DNA of 47,536 bases from Hydrogenophaga intermedia (GCA_945890705.1 CAMDCY010000004.1:1-47536), one strand, 5' to 3'. Positions 18,226-26,991 are shown, counted from the stretch's first letter. Program-made: numbers and translations. The notes: generated by a model not told the origin, from the letters alone.

Positions 18226-18794
18226 CACCAGAAAATTCACCCAACGCAGGAATTGCGCGCTTGTGGCAAGAGCTCCAACGTGCACCACACGACAAGCACC
18301 ACGACTGGCGAACGCCTGTTTTGGCCACACAGGGACTCCACCACGACGGACCCCAAGCTCGGAGCGTGGTGCTCAGGCAGGCCGACGCATCCCTTTGGAC
18401 TTTGAGCGTCTACACCGACGCCCGCTCACCCAAATGCGCCGAGCTGCTGGCACAACCATTGGCACAGTTGACCTTTTGGAGTCGGCGCCTGAGTTGGCAG
18501 CTACGTGTTTCTGCGGTGGCAACGGTCAACGTCGATGGTGAACAGGTCAAAGCAGCCTGGGAGCGGATGAAGTCGTCACCGGCTGCAGCTGACTACCTAA
18601 GCGTTTTGGCTCCCGGCCAAATAAAACCTGCAAAAGCATCCGTTGCGCAAGAATCTTTACAGCCTGTGCGTGAGCACCATTTGGCGGTTTTAAATTTCAA
18701 AATCAGGTCCATGGACTGGTTGGTGTTGAGCAGAGAGGGGCACCAGCGCGCCAGGATCACGCCAGACGGTGTATGGGGATCGGTGGTGCCATGA
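18222..18794 (+). CDS. Pyridoxamine 5'-phosphate oxidase-like FMN-binding protein
   Basis: A 190-residue split-barrel flavoprotein of the Alr4036/PNPOx-like group: PQARSVVLRQAD near the FMN phosphate site, SVYTDARSPKCAEL, LTFWSRRLSWQLRVSA and the C-terminal DWLVLSREGHQRARI are typical. PdxH itself ends with a different conserved tail, so this is probably not the vitamin B6 enzyme but an uncharacterised oxidoreductase. The GTG start at 18222 overlaps the HNH stop and follows AAAGGGA. No longer start is supported. Confidence 0.82.
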   Translation: MTPENSPNAGIARLWQELQRAPHDKHHDWRTPVLATQGLHHDGPQARSVVLRQADASLWTLSVYTDARSPKCAELLAQPLAQLTFWSRRLSWQLRVSAVATVNVDGEQVKAAWERMKSSPAAADYLSVLAPGQIKPAKASVAQESLQPVREHHLAVLNFKIRSMDWLVLSREGHQRARITPDGVWGSVVP

Positions 18795-18894
18795 CAACTT
18801 GCTTTGCCGCCAATCTCAACAACACAGGTCTTGCACGTGTGCATGGGGTGGGGGGCCATGCGTTTCATAATTCAATTTTCCCAAAGAGGCACCG

Positions 18895-19554
18895 ATGTCT
18901 GTTTTAAGTTTGCAATCGGTGGGTCATGCCTACACCCCGGGCGAGTGGCTGTTCCAAGGCCTTCAATTTGATCTGGCGTCCGGCGAGCATGTGGCCATCC
19001 AAGGTACCTCAGGTTGCGGCAAGTCAACCTTGCTCAATTTAATGGCGGGGCTGGAAGTGCCCTCGCACGGCGAGGTTTGGTGGCGCGGTCAAGCCACCTC
19101 GGCTTGGACAGCCGAGCAGCGCCGCGCTTGCCGGCAGTCCGAGATGGGCTTTGTGTTTCAGGCCTTCCATTTATTGCCCCATTTGTCCGCGCTGCAAAAC
19201 GTCATGGTGCCGTGTTTGTTGGGTGGGCAATCTGGCCCCGAGGCGTCGCACGCAGCCAGTGAGTTGCTGAATCGCTTGGGCATGCACAAGCGCTTGGACG
19301 CCAAACCCGCCAGCCTCTCTGGAGGTGAACAGCAGCGCGTGGCGCTGGCGCGGGCCTTGGTTCACCAGCCCCAAGTGGTGTTTGCCGACGAACCAACGGG
19401 CAACTTGGACACCACCACCGCGGCCAGCAGCTTGGCCATGCTGATTGAGTTGTGCACCGCTCAAAACACCAGCTTGGTGATGGTCACCCATGCCGATGAG
19501 GCGGCGCGCGCCATGGGCCGCTGCCTGCGCTTGACGCCACAGGGCCTTGTCTGA
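18895..19554 (+). CDS. ABC transporter ATPase, LolD/MacB-type
   Basis: A 219-residue ATPase with Walker A GTSGCGKST (residues 38-46), Q-loop in FVFQAFHLLPHLS, signature LSGGEQQR and Walker B VVFADEPTGNLD. The LLPHLSALQNV stretch places it with LolD/MacB/SalX-type type VII ABC systems, which use FtsX-fold permeases for mechanotransmission or lipoprotein handling rather than simple import. The stop overlaps the permease start by one base (TGATG). A 100 bp gap to the upstream gene probably carries the operon promoter. Confidence 0.93.
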   Translation: MSVLSLQSVGHAYTPGEWLFQGLQFDLASGEHVAIQGTSGCGKSTLLNLMAGLEVPSHGEVWWRGQATSAWTAEQRRACRQSEMGFVFQAFHLLPHLSALQNVMVPCLLGGQSGPEASHAASELLNRLGMHKRLDAKPASLSGGEQQRVALARALVHQPQVVFADEPTGNLDTTTAASSLAMLIELCTAQNTSLVMVTHADEAARAMGRCLRLTPQGLV

Positions 19555-22082
19555 TGCGCGGGTCGGGTCAGCGCTTGCTGTTTGTGTGGATGCTCAAAGG
19601 CGCGTCTGTGCAGGCGTGGCTGCGCTGGTTGGTGGCCCTGACCATGGTGGCGGTGGGCGTGATGTTGGCTGTAGCCATTCACACCGTCAACCACTCGGCC
19701 TTGGCCTCGTTTGGCCAGGCGTTGGACACCGTCAACGGACAAGCTTCGGCCCAGCTGGTGCCCCCCTTGGGCGACATGGACGACGCACTCATCGAGGCCT
19801 GGGAGCAGCGCCGCGCCGATTTGGGTATTCACAGCCTCAGCCCCGTGCTCGTGGTGCAAACCGAACGCTTAACCGTTTTGGGTTTGGACATTTTCAAAGC
19901 CGCGCAGGTGTCTCCGTCTTTGCTGCCCAACGCTGACAGCCGCGACGACCTGTTCGACGCCGAAGCACTGTTTTTGTCGGCGGGCGCTTTACAAGCCTTG
20001 GGGTTGCGCGTGGGCGAACGTGTGGCGTTGCCCTACGCCGGCCGTACCGTAACGTTGCGGGTGGCCGGCGAGGTGCCGGGCGCGGGCTCGCAGGTGATTG
20101 GGGTCATGGACATCGGCAGTGCGCAATGGGCTTTTGAGCGCTTGGGGCGGGTGTCGCGCTTGGACCTGCGTTTGGAAGATGGGCAGAGCGCAGCGGGTTT
20201 GCGCAGCCGCTTGCAGACCATGCCTGACGCGCTCCAGTTGGTGGCCACCGAAGACCGCGACCGGCGCATGTCTTTGCTCTCCAAGGCCTACCGCGTCAAC
20301 TTGAGCGTGCTGGCCATGGTGGCCCTGTTGACGGGTGGTTTTTTGGTGTCCACGGCGGTGCAGTTGTCCATCGTTCGCCAACGCGCCGAGTTGGCCTTGC
20401 TTGGCGTGCTGGGCGCAAGCGAGACTTGGTTGCGCCGCTTTGTGTGGGCCCAGGGCGGTTTGATCGGTGCGCTGGGCGGCCTGCTTGGCGTGGGCATGGG
20501 GCTGGCGATGGCGGCGCTGTTGATGCAGCTGGTGGGCGGCGATTTGGGTGGCAGTTACTTTGCGGAGCAACGCCCGCCCATGGTCATTGACTGGCCAGCC
20601 ATGGGGCTGTTTGCTATGGCGGCGGTGCTGATGGGATTGGCCTCTGCGTGGTTACCTTTGTCCCAAATTCAGTGGCGACAACCCATGTCGGTGTTGCGTG
20701 CTGGGCAAGCCGAAACCTTGGTGCTGACGCCCCCAAGCTTGCGCTGGAGCGCGTTGGCCCTGGGTCTGTGCGCGGCCTTGTTACTCTTGCCTACCATCGA
20801 CGGTTTGCCTTGGGCCGCTTACGCCTCGGTGGCGGCCTTGTTGCTGGCCGGTTTGGCGGCCGTGCCTTGGTTGTTGGCGCAGCTGTGGGGTGGCTTGTCG
20901 CGTGCGCTGGCGCAGCGGCGCGTGTCGGTGGTGCTGCGCTTGGCGGTGTGGCGCTTGTCGCAAGCCCCTGCGGCAGCTACGCCCTTGATCGCCGGCACGG
21001 TGGCTGCATTTTCTTTAACGGTGGCCATGATGGTCATGGTCAGCAGCTTTCGCACCTCGGTGTCCGATTGGTTGGCGCTGATATTGCCAGCCGACGTTTA
21101 CGCCAGCCAGCCCTCGGCCAGCGACCGGCCTGGCTTCGATGCCTCAGTGCAAACGCTGATTGCGCGCCTGCCTCAGGTGCAACGGGTCGAGACCAGCCGT
21201 CAAAGAAGCCTGAGCCTGCAGCCCGATCGGCCCGAGGTGGTGTTGATCGCCAAGCCCGTGAACCTGCAAGACCCCATGCGCTCGGTGGCCTTGGTCAGCT
21301 TGCCCCACCTACCGCCCGAAGGCATGCAGGCCTTGGTGGTGTTCGGCTCTGAAGCCATGGCCGATGTGTATGGTTGGCGTGCCGGCCAAACGGCCAGCTT
21401 GCCGCTCAGCGCGCAAGGCCTGCAAACCGTGTGGGTGGCCGGTATTTACCGAGACTACGGGCGTCAGCACGGCTCGGTGGTGATGTCAGCGCCAGACTAC
21501 GAGCGCCTGACGGGCGACCTGACGCGCTCTGGCGTATCGGTCTGGCTGGATACTGACGCCGACCCTGCGCTGGTGATGGGCGCAATTCAAGCGCAAGTGC
21601 CCGAGCTTTCGAATTTGAACTGGATCAGCGCCAGCGACGTGCGTGAACTGTCGCTCAAGATTTTTGACCGTAGCTTTGCCATGACCTACGCGCTCGAAGC
21701 CGCCGCCTTGTTTGTGGCACTGTTCTCAGTGGCCGCTGGGGTGACGGGCCAGTTGCTCATGCGCCGCCGCGAATTTGGTCTGCTGGCGCACCTGGGTTTG
21801 TCGGACGCCGACCGTTTGCGCTTGGTGTCTTGGGAACTGGGCTTGCTGTTGTTGGTGGCCGTTCTTTGGGCCAGCAGCATGGGCTTTTTGATGAGCCAAA
21901 TTTTGATCCACAAAGTCAACCCCGAGTCTTTCCACTGGACCATGGACACCCACATCGATGGCGTGCAGTGGGCGTTGATCAGTGGCCTGATGATGTTTTT
22001 GGGTGTGTGGGCCGCGCGTTGGGCCGCACGCCAAGGACACGACCCCCAGCGTTTGGCCGAGAGCCTGCGCGCCGACTGGTGA
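19554..22082 (+). CDS. ABC transporter permease with two FtsX-type domains
   Basis: An 842-residue membrane protein with the AttF/YbbP-like layout: an N-terminal helix (about 20-40), a large extracytoplasmic domain, an FtsX helix cluster at about 255-380, central helices at about 395-450, a second extracytoplasmic domain (about 490-700) and a C-terminal FtsX cluster at about 715-830. Together with the ATPase and the following AttH-like protein it makes a conserved three-gene cassette whose cargo is unknown. One-base overlap upstream; the next gene starts 5 bp after its stop. Sequence appears intact. Confidence 0.92.
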   Translation: MRGSGQRLLFVWMLKGASVQAWLRWLVALTMVAVGVMLAVAIHTVNHSALASFGQALDTVNGQASAQLVPPLGDMDDALIEAWEQRRADLGIHSLSPVLVVQTERLTVLGLDIFKAAQVSPSLLPNADSRDDLFDAEALFLSAGALQALGLRVGERVALPYAGRTVTLRVAGEVPGAGSQVIGVMDIGSAQWAFERLGRVSRLDLRLEDGQSAAGLRSRLQTMPDALQLVATEDRDRRMSLLSKAYRVNLSVLAMVALLTGGFLVSTAVQLSIVRQRAELALLGVLGASETWLRRFVWAQGGLIGALGGLLGVGMGLAMAALLMQLVGGDLGGSYFAEQRPPMVIDWPAMGLFAMAAVLMGLASAWLPLSQIQWRQPMSVLRAGQAETLVLTPPSLRWSALALGLCAALLLLPTIDGLPWAAYASVAALLLAGLAAVPWLLAQLWGGLSRALAQRRVSVVLRLAVWRLSQAPAAATPLIAGTVAAFSLTVAMMVMVSSFRTSVSDWLALILPADVYASQPSASDRPGFDASVQTLIARLPQVQRVETSRQRSLSLQPDRPEVVLIAKPVNLQDPMRSVALVSLPHLPPEGMQALVVFGSEAMADVYGWRAGQTASLPLSAQGLQTVWVAGIYRDYGRQHGSVVMSAPDYERLTGDLTRSGVSVWLDTDADPALVMGAIQAQVPELSNLNWISASDVRELSLKIFDRSFAMTYALEAAALFVALFSVAAGVTGQLLMRRREFGLLAHLGLSDADRLRLVSWELGLLLLVAVLWASSMGFLMSQILIHKVNPESFHWTMDTHIDGVQWALISGLMMFLGVWAARWAARQGHDPQRLAESLRADW

Positions 22083-22087
22083 GCCCC

Positions 22088-23182
22088 ATGATTCCCCGCC
22101 GCCACGCCCTTAAAACCACCGCCTTGATGTTGGCCGGCTTGTCGCCCTGGTCTGTGTCGGCCGGCACCGATACGGACAAGTTTTATCCAGCCGTCAAACC
22201 GAGGCCTTTGGTGTTTCCCAGAGACTATGGTTCGCACCCCGAGTACCGCACCGAGTGGTGGTACCTCACGGGTTGGTTGGGTCAAGGGTCATCGGCCATC
22301 GGGTTTCAGATCACGTTCTTTCGCAGCCGCACTCGGCACGCGTCGGACAATCCCAGCCGATTGGCACCCACCCAATTGCTGTTTGCTCACGCCGCCTTGG
22401 CGGTGGCTGAGTCCAACACTTTTTTACACGCCAACCGCGCTGGGCGCATGAACAGTACCAGCCTGCGCGCCGATACCCGCGACACCGACCTGCAATTTGA
22501 AGACTGGCACTTCCGCCGTTTACCCAGCGGCAATACCGAGGTTTACCAAGGCCGTTTTTCAGACCAGGGTTATGCGGTGACGTTTGAGGCCAGCACAAAC
22601 CAAACCCCCTTGCTGCGCGGCCAAGACGGGCTGTCGGCCAAAGGTCCGGACCCCATCCAAGCCAGCCATTACTACAGTCGCGCACCGTTGGCTGTCCGTG
22701 CCAAAGTGCAAGTGGGTCAGCAAACGCGCAACTTATCGGGTACCGCGTGGTTGGACCACGAATGGTCTAGCCAGTTGTTGATGCCCGGAGCGGTGGGCTG
22801 GGACTGGCTGGGTATCAACTTGCTGGACGGCGGCACGCTGATGGCTTTTCAAATTCGCAACGCTCGTTCCGAGCCGTTGTTCACGCACGTGGACGCGCGG
22901 GGCCGCGACGGCCAAGCCAACATGGGCTGGCAAGGGTTGAAGTGGCAAGCAAGCGGCCGCTGGCGCGCGCCTTCCTTGATCGAATACCCCGTTCCCATGG
23001 ACCTGATGGTGGGTGACCAGCTCTACCAGTTGGTGCCCCTGATGCTGTTGCAAGAAGTGGATGCGCGCACCAGCACGGGCGGCTATTACTGGGAGGGTGC
23101 GGTCAGCCTGATGCAGGGCGAGCGCTTGTTGGGCCGGGGGTATTTGGAGCTCACGGGCTATGGCGCACCATTGCGCTTGTAA
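22088..23182 (+). CDS. AttH/CrtC-like lipocalin-domain secreted protein
   Basis: A 364-residue protein with a signal peptide at about residues 1-26 that begins [11 protein letters not shown], a twin-arginine-like motif. The mature part has the AttH/carotenoid 1,2-hydratase (CrtC) two-lipocalin architecture: [13 protein letters not shown] near residue 55, [17 protein letters not shown], and the conserved LDHEWSS...[12 protein letters not shown] block near residues 220-245. Family members bind or hydrate hydrophobic compounds. There are no carotenoid genes nearby, so CrtC activity is not implied. Its place behind the FtsX-type permease suggests it receives or delivers a lipid-like cargo in the periplasm (inference). 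Confidence 0.88.
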   Translation: MIPRRHALKTTALMLAGLSPWSVSAGTDTDKFYPAVKPRPLVFPRDYGSHPEYRTEWWYLTGWLGQGSSAIGFQITFFRSRTRHASDNPSRLAPTQLLFAHAALAVAESNTFLHANRAGRMNSTSLRADTRDTDLQFEDWHFRRLPSGNTEVYQGRFSDQGYAVTFEASTNQTPLLRGQDGLSAKGPDPIQASHYYSRAPLAVRAKVQVGQQTRNLSGTAWLDHEWSSQLLMPGAVGWDWLGINLLDGGTLMAFQIRNARSEPLFTHVDARGRDGQANMGWQGLKWQASGRWRAPSLIEYPVPMDLMVGDQLYQLVPLMLLQEVDARTSTGGYYWEGAVSLMQGERLLGRGYLELTGYGAPLRL

Positions 23183-23346
23183 CTCGACAGGATTCTTGGA
23201 TCCTCAAATGGTTACTCGGTTTGGCCAAAATAAACCTGAACAAGCATAGCCAAACCCCTAATTTCAACGAGAAAAGCATTAAGCGGGTAACTTGTGTGTG
23301 CGCTGCATTTTTGGCGCTTGAAAGCAAACATCTTTTTGGAGTTTCT

Positions 23347-23802
23347 ATGAAAAAAACACTTGTCGCTTCTTTCCTTGCCATCGGCATGGCTTTGTCTGCC
23401 CAAGCCAAAGACATCGTTGATACTGCTGTTGGCGCCGGCAGCTTCAAAACCTTGGCCACCGCCTTGGGCGCAGCCGATCTGGTGCCCACACTTAAAGGCA
23501 AAGGCCCCTTCACCGTGTTCGCGCCCACGGATGAAGCTTTCGCCAAAATTCCCAAAGCCGACTTGGAAGCCTTGCTTAAAGACAAGAAAAAACTCGCCGC
23601 GGTGCTGACCTACCACGTTGTGCCAGGCAAGGTCATGGCAGCCGATGTCAAGGCGGGTAAGGTCAAAACCGTGCAAGGCTCAGAGATCACCATCACCACC
23701 ATGGGTGGTGTCATGGTCAACAACGCCAAAGTCGTTAAAACCGACATCGTGGCCGACAACGGCGTGATTCACGTGATCGATACCGTGATCATGCCCAAGT
23801 AA
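23347..23802 (+). CDS. Secreted fasciclin (FAS1) domain protein
   Basis: A 151-residue protein: a clean Sec signal peptide ([20 protein letters not shown], cleavage before KD), then a single FAS1 domain with the H1 motif [14 protein letters not shown] near residue 56, the YHVVPGK (H-type) motif near residue 94 and the terminal [11 protein letters not shown]. Such proteins are periplasmic or extracellular and linked to adhesion; the bacterial role is not firmly known. ATG 23347 follows TTTTTGGAG. The 164 bp upstream region is AT-rich and free of genes, so it carries its own promoter. Monocistronic by context. Confidence 0.93.
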   Translation: MKKTLVASFLAIGMALSAQAKDIVDTAVGAGSFKTLATALGAADLVPTLKGKGPFTVFAPTDEAFAKIPKADLEALLKDKKKLAAVLTYHVVPGKVMAADVKAGKVKTVQGSEITITTMGGVMVNNAKVVKTDIVADNGVIHVIDTVIMPK

Positions 23803-23890
23803 GTTACGATGGTCTGATGGAGTTTTCTCCAGTCAGCACCAAATATGTGTTGCCCAATGGCTGCGCATCACATATTTAGGATTGAACGAA

Positions 23891-23915
23891 AAGCGCCCAG
23901 AATTTCTGGGCGCTT
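23891..23915. terminator. 25-base near-perfect palindrome between fasciclin and AOX genes
   Basis: Twelve bases AAGCGCCCAGAA are mirrored exactly after one central T, giving a 10 bp stem with a 5-base loop in RNA. On the minus strand it is followed by TTTTCG; on the plus strand no T-run follows. It lies 89 bp after the fasciclin stop and 29 bp before the AOX start. It could be a weak terminator or a protein-binding operator in the AOX leader; the sequence alone does not decide. Confidence 0.5.
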
Positions 23916-23943
23916 CAATGAAAGCTATTTGAAAAATCGAGCG

Positions 23944-24552
23944 ATGGAACACTACACACCCATCAACCTTTCTGACCGCGTGGCGCGGGGTTTCACCAAA
24001 AGCTTGCGCTTCATTGCAGACACGTTTTTTTCAAAACGTTACGGTCACCGTGCGGTGATTCTGGAAACCGTGGCTGCCGTACCCGGCATGGTGGCGGGGA
24101 TGTGGACACACCTCAAGAGCTTGCGACAAATGCGCACTGGCTACGGGCCGAAAATCAGGACCTTGTTGGGAGAGGCAGAAAACGAACGCATGCACCTGAT
24201 GACATTCATCGAAATTTCAAAGCCCAATATGTTTGAAAGGGTTGTGGTCCTGATCGCCCAGGCTGTTTTCTGGCATCTGTACTTTGCAATTTATGTCTTC
24301 TTTCCCCGAACGGCACACCGCATCGTGGGCTACTTTGAAGAAGAAGCGGTTTTCAGCTACACCGAGTATTTGCGCGAGATTGATGAAGGCCGGATCGACA
24401 ATATCGCGGCTCCGAAAATTGCCATCGACTACTGGAAGCTGCCAGCAAACGCCACTTTGCGCGATGTGGTGATCGCGGTGCGCAAAGATGAAGAAGAGCA
24501 CCGCGACGTTAACCACGCTTACGCTGACGAATACGACCGGGGAGTTTGGTGA
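23944..24552 (+). CDS. aox: Alternative oxidase (diiron ubiquinol oxidase)
   Basis: A 202-residue membrane-bound diiron protein that passes electrons from ubiquinol to oxygen without proton pumping and is insensitive to cyanide and nitric oxide. All family signatures are seen: LETVA (E41), NERMHL (E81, H84), the EEEA helix (132-135) and DEEEHRDVNH (E183, H186), where the usual DEAHHR reads DEEEHR but ligand positions are kept. The hydrophobic segment at 98-120 anchors it in the membrane. ATG 23944 is chosen at the family start; upstream in-frame sequence crosses the palindrome at 23891 and is unlikely coding. The ribosome-binding site is weak. AOX is uncommon in bacteria and sits here in a lower-GC accessory stretch. 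Confidence 0.93.
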   Translation: MEHYTPINLSDRVARGFTKSLRFIADTFFSKRYGHRAVILETVAAVPGMVAGMWTHLKSLRQMRTGYGPKIRTLLGEAENERMHLMTFIEISKPNMFERVVVLIAQAVFWHLYFAIYVFFPRTAHRIVGYFEEEAVFSYTEYLREIDEGRIDNIAAPKIAIDYWKLPANATLRDVVIAVRKDEEEHRDVNHAYADEYDRGVW

Positions 24553-24554
24553 GG

Positions 24555-24576
24555 GCAACCCCCATTTGGGGATTGC
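24555..24576 (+). terminator. Possible terminator hairpin after the AOX gene
   Basis: GCAACCCC pairs with GGGG-A-TTGC (one bulge) around a short loop, starting 2 bases after the AOX stop. The following sequence is T/C-rich but has no long T-run. Plausible weak terminator. Confidence 0.4.
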
Positions 24577-24741
24577 ATCAGTTTCTTTCAGCGCATGAGT
24601 TTCAATGTCCCTTTTCTTGAGTCTCGGACTGATCAAGGCTGAGGCATCAACAGATGCCATCGACGTCCCGATTATCAGTGGCCTGATGTTCACGTCCCAA
24701 CTCGTACGGCCCATTTTTAAATCCACACCCAAAGGTGTTCT

Positions 24742-25161
24742 ATGCACTTTTTCTCAGCTAATGAACGTTTCAGCGCTGATGCAACGAGCTCGCTCAAGGC
24801 ACTGTTGCTCCTGTTTTGTGCATTGAGCCACTCAACGCTCGCTTGGCCCCAAACCACTGCCTTGGTTTGCGTCGGGAGCAAAAGTGTGGCCAGTGTTGGT
24901 GGTCAAAATGCGCAGTGGAACAACTTTCAGCAAACCTATGTGTTCCAAGATGGGAAGTTGAGCAACAGCACGCCAGATGTTTTGGGTGACAATTTTCTGT
25001 CTTTCCAACTGACTCCCAGTGATGACGCTGTTTGTAAAAAATTCTGCAATCACCGTGTTGTTTACAACGTCTCCACAGGCGTCATTTTTGATGTCAACCA
25101 TTCATTCGAAAACACGATCCAACACCAGTGGGAATTCAAAGGCAAGTGCCGAATCAGCTGA
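24742..25161 (+). CDS. Unknown small secreted protein
   Basis: A 139-residue protein not recognised as any family. An N-terminal segment with a hydrophobic core (LKALLLLFCALSHSTLAW, about residues 18-35) looks like a signal peptide with a long N-region. The mature part has four cysteines in a pattern that could form two disulfides (VCVG near 43, VCKKFC near 97-101, KGKC near 136) and ends in beta-rich QHQWEFKGKC. AAAGGTG precedes ATG 24742 by about 8 bases. Codon use is less GC-biased than in the housekeeping genes. A lineage-specific exported protein is the best description. Confidence 0.6.
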   Translation: MHFFSANERFSADATSSLKALLLLFCALSHSTLAWPQTTALVCVGSKSVASVGGQNAQWNNFQQTYVFQDGKLSNSTPDVLGDNFLSFQLTPSDDAVCKKFCNHRVVYNVSTGVIFDVNHSFENTIQHQWEFKGKCRIS

Positions 25162-25772
25162 TGCGTTTGACGCCACACAGCCAATGGATTGCACCCCTTC
25201 GGTTTTTCATTGGAGGCTTATCAACCACGGTCTCTTAACACTCGTCTGCTGACTGTCGTTTGGCTTCACCGCAACTCCCCCAGTGGCTGCAGGGTCCATG
25301 ACCCCCGACACATTGTGCTAGGCGTACACGGCTTGAACGACCACAGCTAAGCCTTTGATCCACACGTGCAACACTTTCGCGTTGGTTTTTGTTGTTTACC
25401 CCGAAGGCGGGCACTTATTGACGCGTCAACTGCACAATCAAGAGGTGTTGCAAGACATGGCCCTTTGATTGGATCAAGGGACTTTGCTGCGTCGGCAAAG
25501 CACGCAACAAGCAAAGTTGTTGGGCTGTACCCCATAACAGCCATAGCTTGAACGGAAACTCACCCGAAGTTTATGTTCAGGAACCATATGCCATGCACCT
25601 TTGCTGATTGCAGGCGCGTCCCGTTGCGACTTTGAGGCACCGACCAACGGGATCTGTCGCAGGACTTGTGGGTCAGCGGATGCTGTTCGTCAGGCTTGTT
25701 GGATGCCGCGGCCAGATGGCTGCCTTGAGGGTTTACCAAAGAACGCCAAGTCAAGAGCCTTGATGGCCTTCG
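25162..25772. pseudogene. 0.6 kb stretch without an intact gene; possible decayed coding sequence
   Basis: No intact gene is supported. In the plus frame from 25361 a protein-like run reads FALVFVVYPEGGHLLTRQLH followed by NQEVLQDMAL and a stop, then continues in the same frame as LDQGTLLRRQSTQQAKLLG before further stops at about 25529 and 25538. The character (Gln/Leu-rich helix after a PEGG turn) suggests a remnant broken by point mutations, but I cannot name the family. A small stem CAACAA/TTGTTG occurs near 25504-25521. The rest looks unstructured. Confidence 0.35.
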
Positions 25773-26216
25773 TCAGGCCAGTTTGAGTTGTTGGAGGAAC
25801 ATCGCCAGCATCTGTTTTTGCTTGTCATCGGAGGCTTCCTTGAGTGCATTTTCCAATACGTCCCCAATTTCTGCAGCCTCCACCAGCTCCATGTCCCAGT
25901 CCGGAAAAAGCCTGTCACGGATCTCGTCCTCTTCACTGAGAACCACCACGTTTAAGTGTCGCGGGTCATCGCCAATGATTTTCATCAAGCTGGTGACGTT
26001 GTCTTTGGGGCCTTCCAGCCACTGGAAAAAGATTCCGCTGCCGAACACCAGCAAACCCGTGATGCCGTAACGGGGGTTGTGGTGCTTGGCGGTGGCGATG
26101 ATCTTGTGAATCTCAGCGGGGTCCATGTCAGGGCTGGCCAAGCTGCAATAAATCAAGTTGTGTAGGGAGTGCCCCGCGTAGCCCTCGTCGTGTTGGGTGT
26201 TTCGGGTTAAGTCCAT
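25773..26216 (-). CDS. Stand-alone BLUF blue-light photoreceptor
   Basis: A 147-residue single-domain BLUF protein that would bind FAD and sense blue light. All diagnostic residues are visible: Y23 (LIYCSLAS), N47 (HHNPRYGITG), Q65 (FFQWLEG), and W107/M109 (FPDWDMEL), matching the Tyr-Gln-Trp/Met photocycle set of AppA/BlrB. A short helical C-terminus (about 112-147) follows but no EAL, GGDEF or other output domain, so it must act through a partner. ATG 26216 has AAAGGAAG about 8 bases upstream; a longer start at 26261 is rejected. No obvious partner gene is adjacent; ycbL is divergent. Confidence 0.93.
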   Translation of the reverse strand: MDLTRNTQHDEGYAGHSLHNLIYCSLASPDMDPAEIHKIIATAKHHNPRYGITGLLVFGSGIFFQWLEGPKDNVTSLMKIIGDDPRHLNVVVLSEEDEIRDRLFPDWDMELVEAAEIGDVLENALKEASDDKQKQMLAMFLQQLKLA

Positions 26217-26349
26217 GTTGGGCTTCCTTTGAAAAATGAGCCAAGATGTGGGAAAGTGCACCTTGGTGAACTCATTTGATTAAACCCGACCATTCTGCAA
26301 ATCAATTTAAAAAATCGAAATATTTTGGTCAGCTACCTATACTGAAGTG

Positions 26350-26991
26350 ATGTTCCAGTACCTCACCATCCCCGTCACCGCCTTTTCTCAAAACTGCTCC
26401 ATCGTCTGGTGCGACGAAACCATGGACGCTGCCGTCATCGACCCCGGTGGTGACTTGGATGTGTTGTTGGTCGAGGTGGCGCGTTTGGGTGTGACGCTCA
26501 AGGCCATTTGGCTCACGCACGCGCACATCGACCACGCCGGTGGCGTGGGTGAGTTGGCCAGCCGCTTGAGCCTGCCCATCGTGGGGCCGCACCCGGGTGA
26601 TCAGTTTTGGATCGACGGCTTGCCGCAGCAAAGCCAGATGTTTGGTTTTCCGCTCGCGCAAGACTTCACGCCCACGCGTTGGTTGGCCGATGGCGACACG
26701 GTCTCGATTGGGCACTGCACCTTGGCCGTGCGCCACTGCCCGGGGCACACGCCGGGCCATGTGGTGTTTCACAGCGCGCCAGCGCAGCGGGTATTTGTGG
26801 GTGATGTGCTGTTTGCCGGCAGCATTGGGCGAACCGACTTTCCGCAGGGCAACCACGAGCAGTTGCTCAGCAGCATCCGTGAGCGTTTGTGGCCCATGGG
26901 CGATGAGACGGTGTTCATCCCCGGCCACGGCCCCGAGAGCACCTTGGGGCGCGAGCGCCGCACCAACCCATACGTGGGCGAAGTCGCTTAA
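26350..26991 (+). CDS. ycbL: MBL-fold hydrolase, YcbL-type glyoxalase II-like
   Basis: A 213-residue metallo-beta-lactamase-fold hydrolase that matches E. coli YcbL along its whole length (FQYLTIPVTAFSQNCSIVWC at the start, LTHAHIDHAGG, CPGHTPGHVVF, IGRTDFPQGNH, FIPGHGP). Metal ligands are H57, H59, D61, H62, H in PGHTPGH, D in VGDVLF and H in PGHGP. The family is a type II glyoxalase acting on thioesters such as S-lactoylglutathione. ATG 26350 is preferred over GTG 26347. Its stop codon overlaps that of the convergent M48 gene. Confidence 0.93.
   Translation: MFQYLTIPVTAFSQNCSIVWCDETMDAAVIDPGGDLDVLLVEVARLGVTLKAIWLTHAHIDHAGGVGELASRLSLPIVGPHPGDQFWIDGLPQQSQMFGFPLAQDFTPTRWLADGDTVSIGHCTLAVRHCPGHTPGHVVFHSAPAQRVFVGDVLFAGSIGRTDFPQGNHEQLLSSIRERLWPMGDETVFIPGHGPESTLGRERRTNPYVGEVA

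Noticed and set aside
22088-23182. Carotenoid biosynthesis role for the CrtC-like protein
   Set aside because: No other carotenoid genes are nearby and the ABC context fits AttH-like proteins better.
15095-26345. Genomic island with mobile element
   Set aside because: Composition shifts, but I find no integrase, transposase, tRNA target or flanking direct repeats.
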